Source: Lentisphaeria bacterium (lineage in GTDB: Bacteria; Verrucomicrobiota; Lentisphaeria; JABSQK01; UBA12247). From it: 5,510 nucleotides of DNA. Location of the stretch: NCBI GenBank assembly GCA_003477185.1, contig DMTJ01000261.1:1-5510 (forward strand). The letters run 5' to 3'. The notes under the pieces were generated by a model. It worked only from the letters and a program-made list of their open reading frames with translations. It did not search any database and was not told the DNA's origin. Position 1 is the stretch's first letter; every line of letters starts with the position of its first letter. The translations under genes and the position numbers were made by a program. Of the stretch, positions 4,586-5,510 are shown piece after piece.

Positions 4586-5510
4586 ATGAGCGACTTGAGA
4601 CTTGGAATTGTCATGCACGGCATTACTGGCCGAATGGGGAAAAACCAACATCTAATCCGTTCGGTAAAGGCAATCATGGACGATGGTGGCCTACCGCTTG
4701 CCAATGGAGATGTGGTGAAGCTGGACCCGATTCTGGTGGGGCGCAATCTGGCCCGCGTCAAGGCTGTGGCCGATGAAGTTGGGATCGAGAAGTACAGTGA
4801 CGATGTCGACGCTGCGCTGGCAGATCCGGGCAACACCTTGTTCTTCGACGCGGCCTCGACGCAACGGCGTCCGGAATTGCTGCGGAAGGCGATTGCTGCT
4901 GGTATGCACGTCTATTGTGAGAAGCCGACTGCGGATCGTCTGGATGTGGCGCTGGCCCTAGCCAAAGAGGCCAATGCCGCCGGGGTGAAGCACGGCGTGG
5001 TCCAGGATAAGTTGTACCTGCCGGGTCTATTGAAGCTTAAGAAGCTGGTGGATGGGGGCTCCTTGGGGAAGATCCTTTCACTGCGAATTGAGTTCGGCTA
5101 CTGGGTATTTACGGGAGATGGCGGTGAGCCGCAGCGCCCGTCTTGGAACTATCGCAAGGAAGATGGCGGCGGCATCATCATCGATATGATGTGCCACTGG
5201 CAGTATGTTCTGGCTGGCATTTTTGGCCGTCCGTCGGCGATTTCCTGCACCATGGTCACACACATCGATGAGCGTGTGGACGAGAATGGCAAGACCTACA
5301 AAGGAACTGCGGATGACGCTGCCTACGCCACGGTCGAGCTCGAGAATGGGATTATCGCCCAGATCAATTCGGATTGGTGCACGCGAGTGAATCGGGACGA
5401 TCTGGTGACGTTTCAGGTGGATGGCACCAAGGGCTCTGCGGTCGCAACACTCACCAGCTGCAAGGTGCAGTCGCTGGCGGAGACGCCGCGCCCCGTATGG
5501 AATCCGGACG
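4586..5510 (+). CDS. Gfo/Idh/MocA-family NAD(P)-dependent oxidoreductase, 3' end outside the window
   Basis: A cytoplasmic dehydrogenase that probably oxidises or reduces a hydroxyl or keto group of a sugar, polyol or derivative. The first 308 residues are present; the family usually has 330-400, so a short C-terminal part is missing. The N-terminal Rossmann fold opens with GIVMHGITGRMGKNQHL (7-23), where a TGRMG loop replaces the usual GxGxxG. The EKP motif is at 112-114, with K113 the likely catalytic lysine. The substrate domain has DKLYLP (141-146) and GGGIIIDMMCHW (194-205), supplying D200 and H204, the usual catalytic pair. No signal peptide is visible, so it is not a secreted glucose-fructose oxidoreductase type. 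It has its own ribosome binding site, a dyad operator upstream and a terminator before that, so it likely begins a separate, induced operon continuing to the right. Substrate is unknown. Confidence 0.9.
   Translation, partial: MSDLRLGIVMHGITGRMGKNQHLIRSVKAIMDDGGLPLANGDVVKLDPILVGRNLARVKAVADEVGIEKYSDDVDAALADPGNTLFFDAASTQRRPELLRKAIAAGMHVYCEKPTADRLDVALALAKEANAAGVKHGVVQDKLYLPGLLKLKKLVDGGSLGKILSLRIEFGYWVFTGDGGEPQRPSWNYRKEDGGGIIIDMMCHWQYVLAGIFGRPSAISCTMVTHIDERVDENGKTYKGTADDAAYATVELENGIIAQINSDWCTRVNRDDLVTFQVDGTKGSAVATLTSCKVQSLAETPRPVWNPD

Noticed and set aside
4540..4776. 78-codon plus-strand frame overlapping the start of the oxidoreductase gene
   Set aside because: It is out of frame with a gene that has a good ribosome binding site and clear family motifs, and its product resembles nothing.

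Overview
The window looks like a chromosomal segment of a Gram-negative proteobacterium, most likely beta- or gammaproteobacterial. This is inferred from the type of the three genes, the strong third-position G/C bias of the GC-rich glycosyltransferase gene and Shine-Dalgarno-type initiation at the last gene; no rRNA, tRNA or single marker fixes the lineage. All three convincing genes read left to right.

Region by region: bases 1-811 hold no convincing gene, only short antiparallel open frames, several dyad repeats and a possible promoter. Bases 812-3043 encode a 743-residue ATPase of the GspE/PilB (type II secretion / type IV pilus) family with a GAF sensor domain added at the N-terminus. 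Fifty-five bases later, with a hairpin in the gap, follows a complete GT4-type glycosyltransferase (3099-4184). A 401-base gap (4185-4585) then holds two small hairpins, a good rho-independent terminator (4396-4447), and a perfect 16-base dyad just after a possible -10 box. The last gene (4586 to the right edge) is a Gfo/Idh/MocA-type NAD(P)-dependent oxidoreductase, cut off by the window after 308 codons.

How they fit together: the ATPase and glycosyltransferase are close enough to share a transcript that ends at the terminator. The pairing suggests surface polysaccharide or envelope assembly coupled to a signal-sensing assembly ATPase, but no other secretion or pilus gene is visible here, so the ATPase looks like an orphan. 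The oxidoreductase is a separate transcription unit, probably repressor-controlled, and is more likely part of sugar or polyol metabolism. The most interesting items are the GAF-ATPase architecture in a glycosyltransferase context, the sharp rise in GC at the glycosyltransferase gene, and the dyads placed over the likely promoters.
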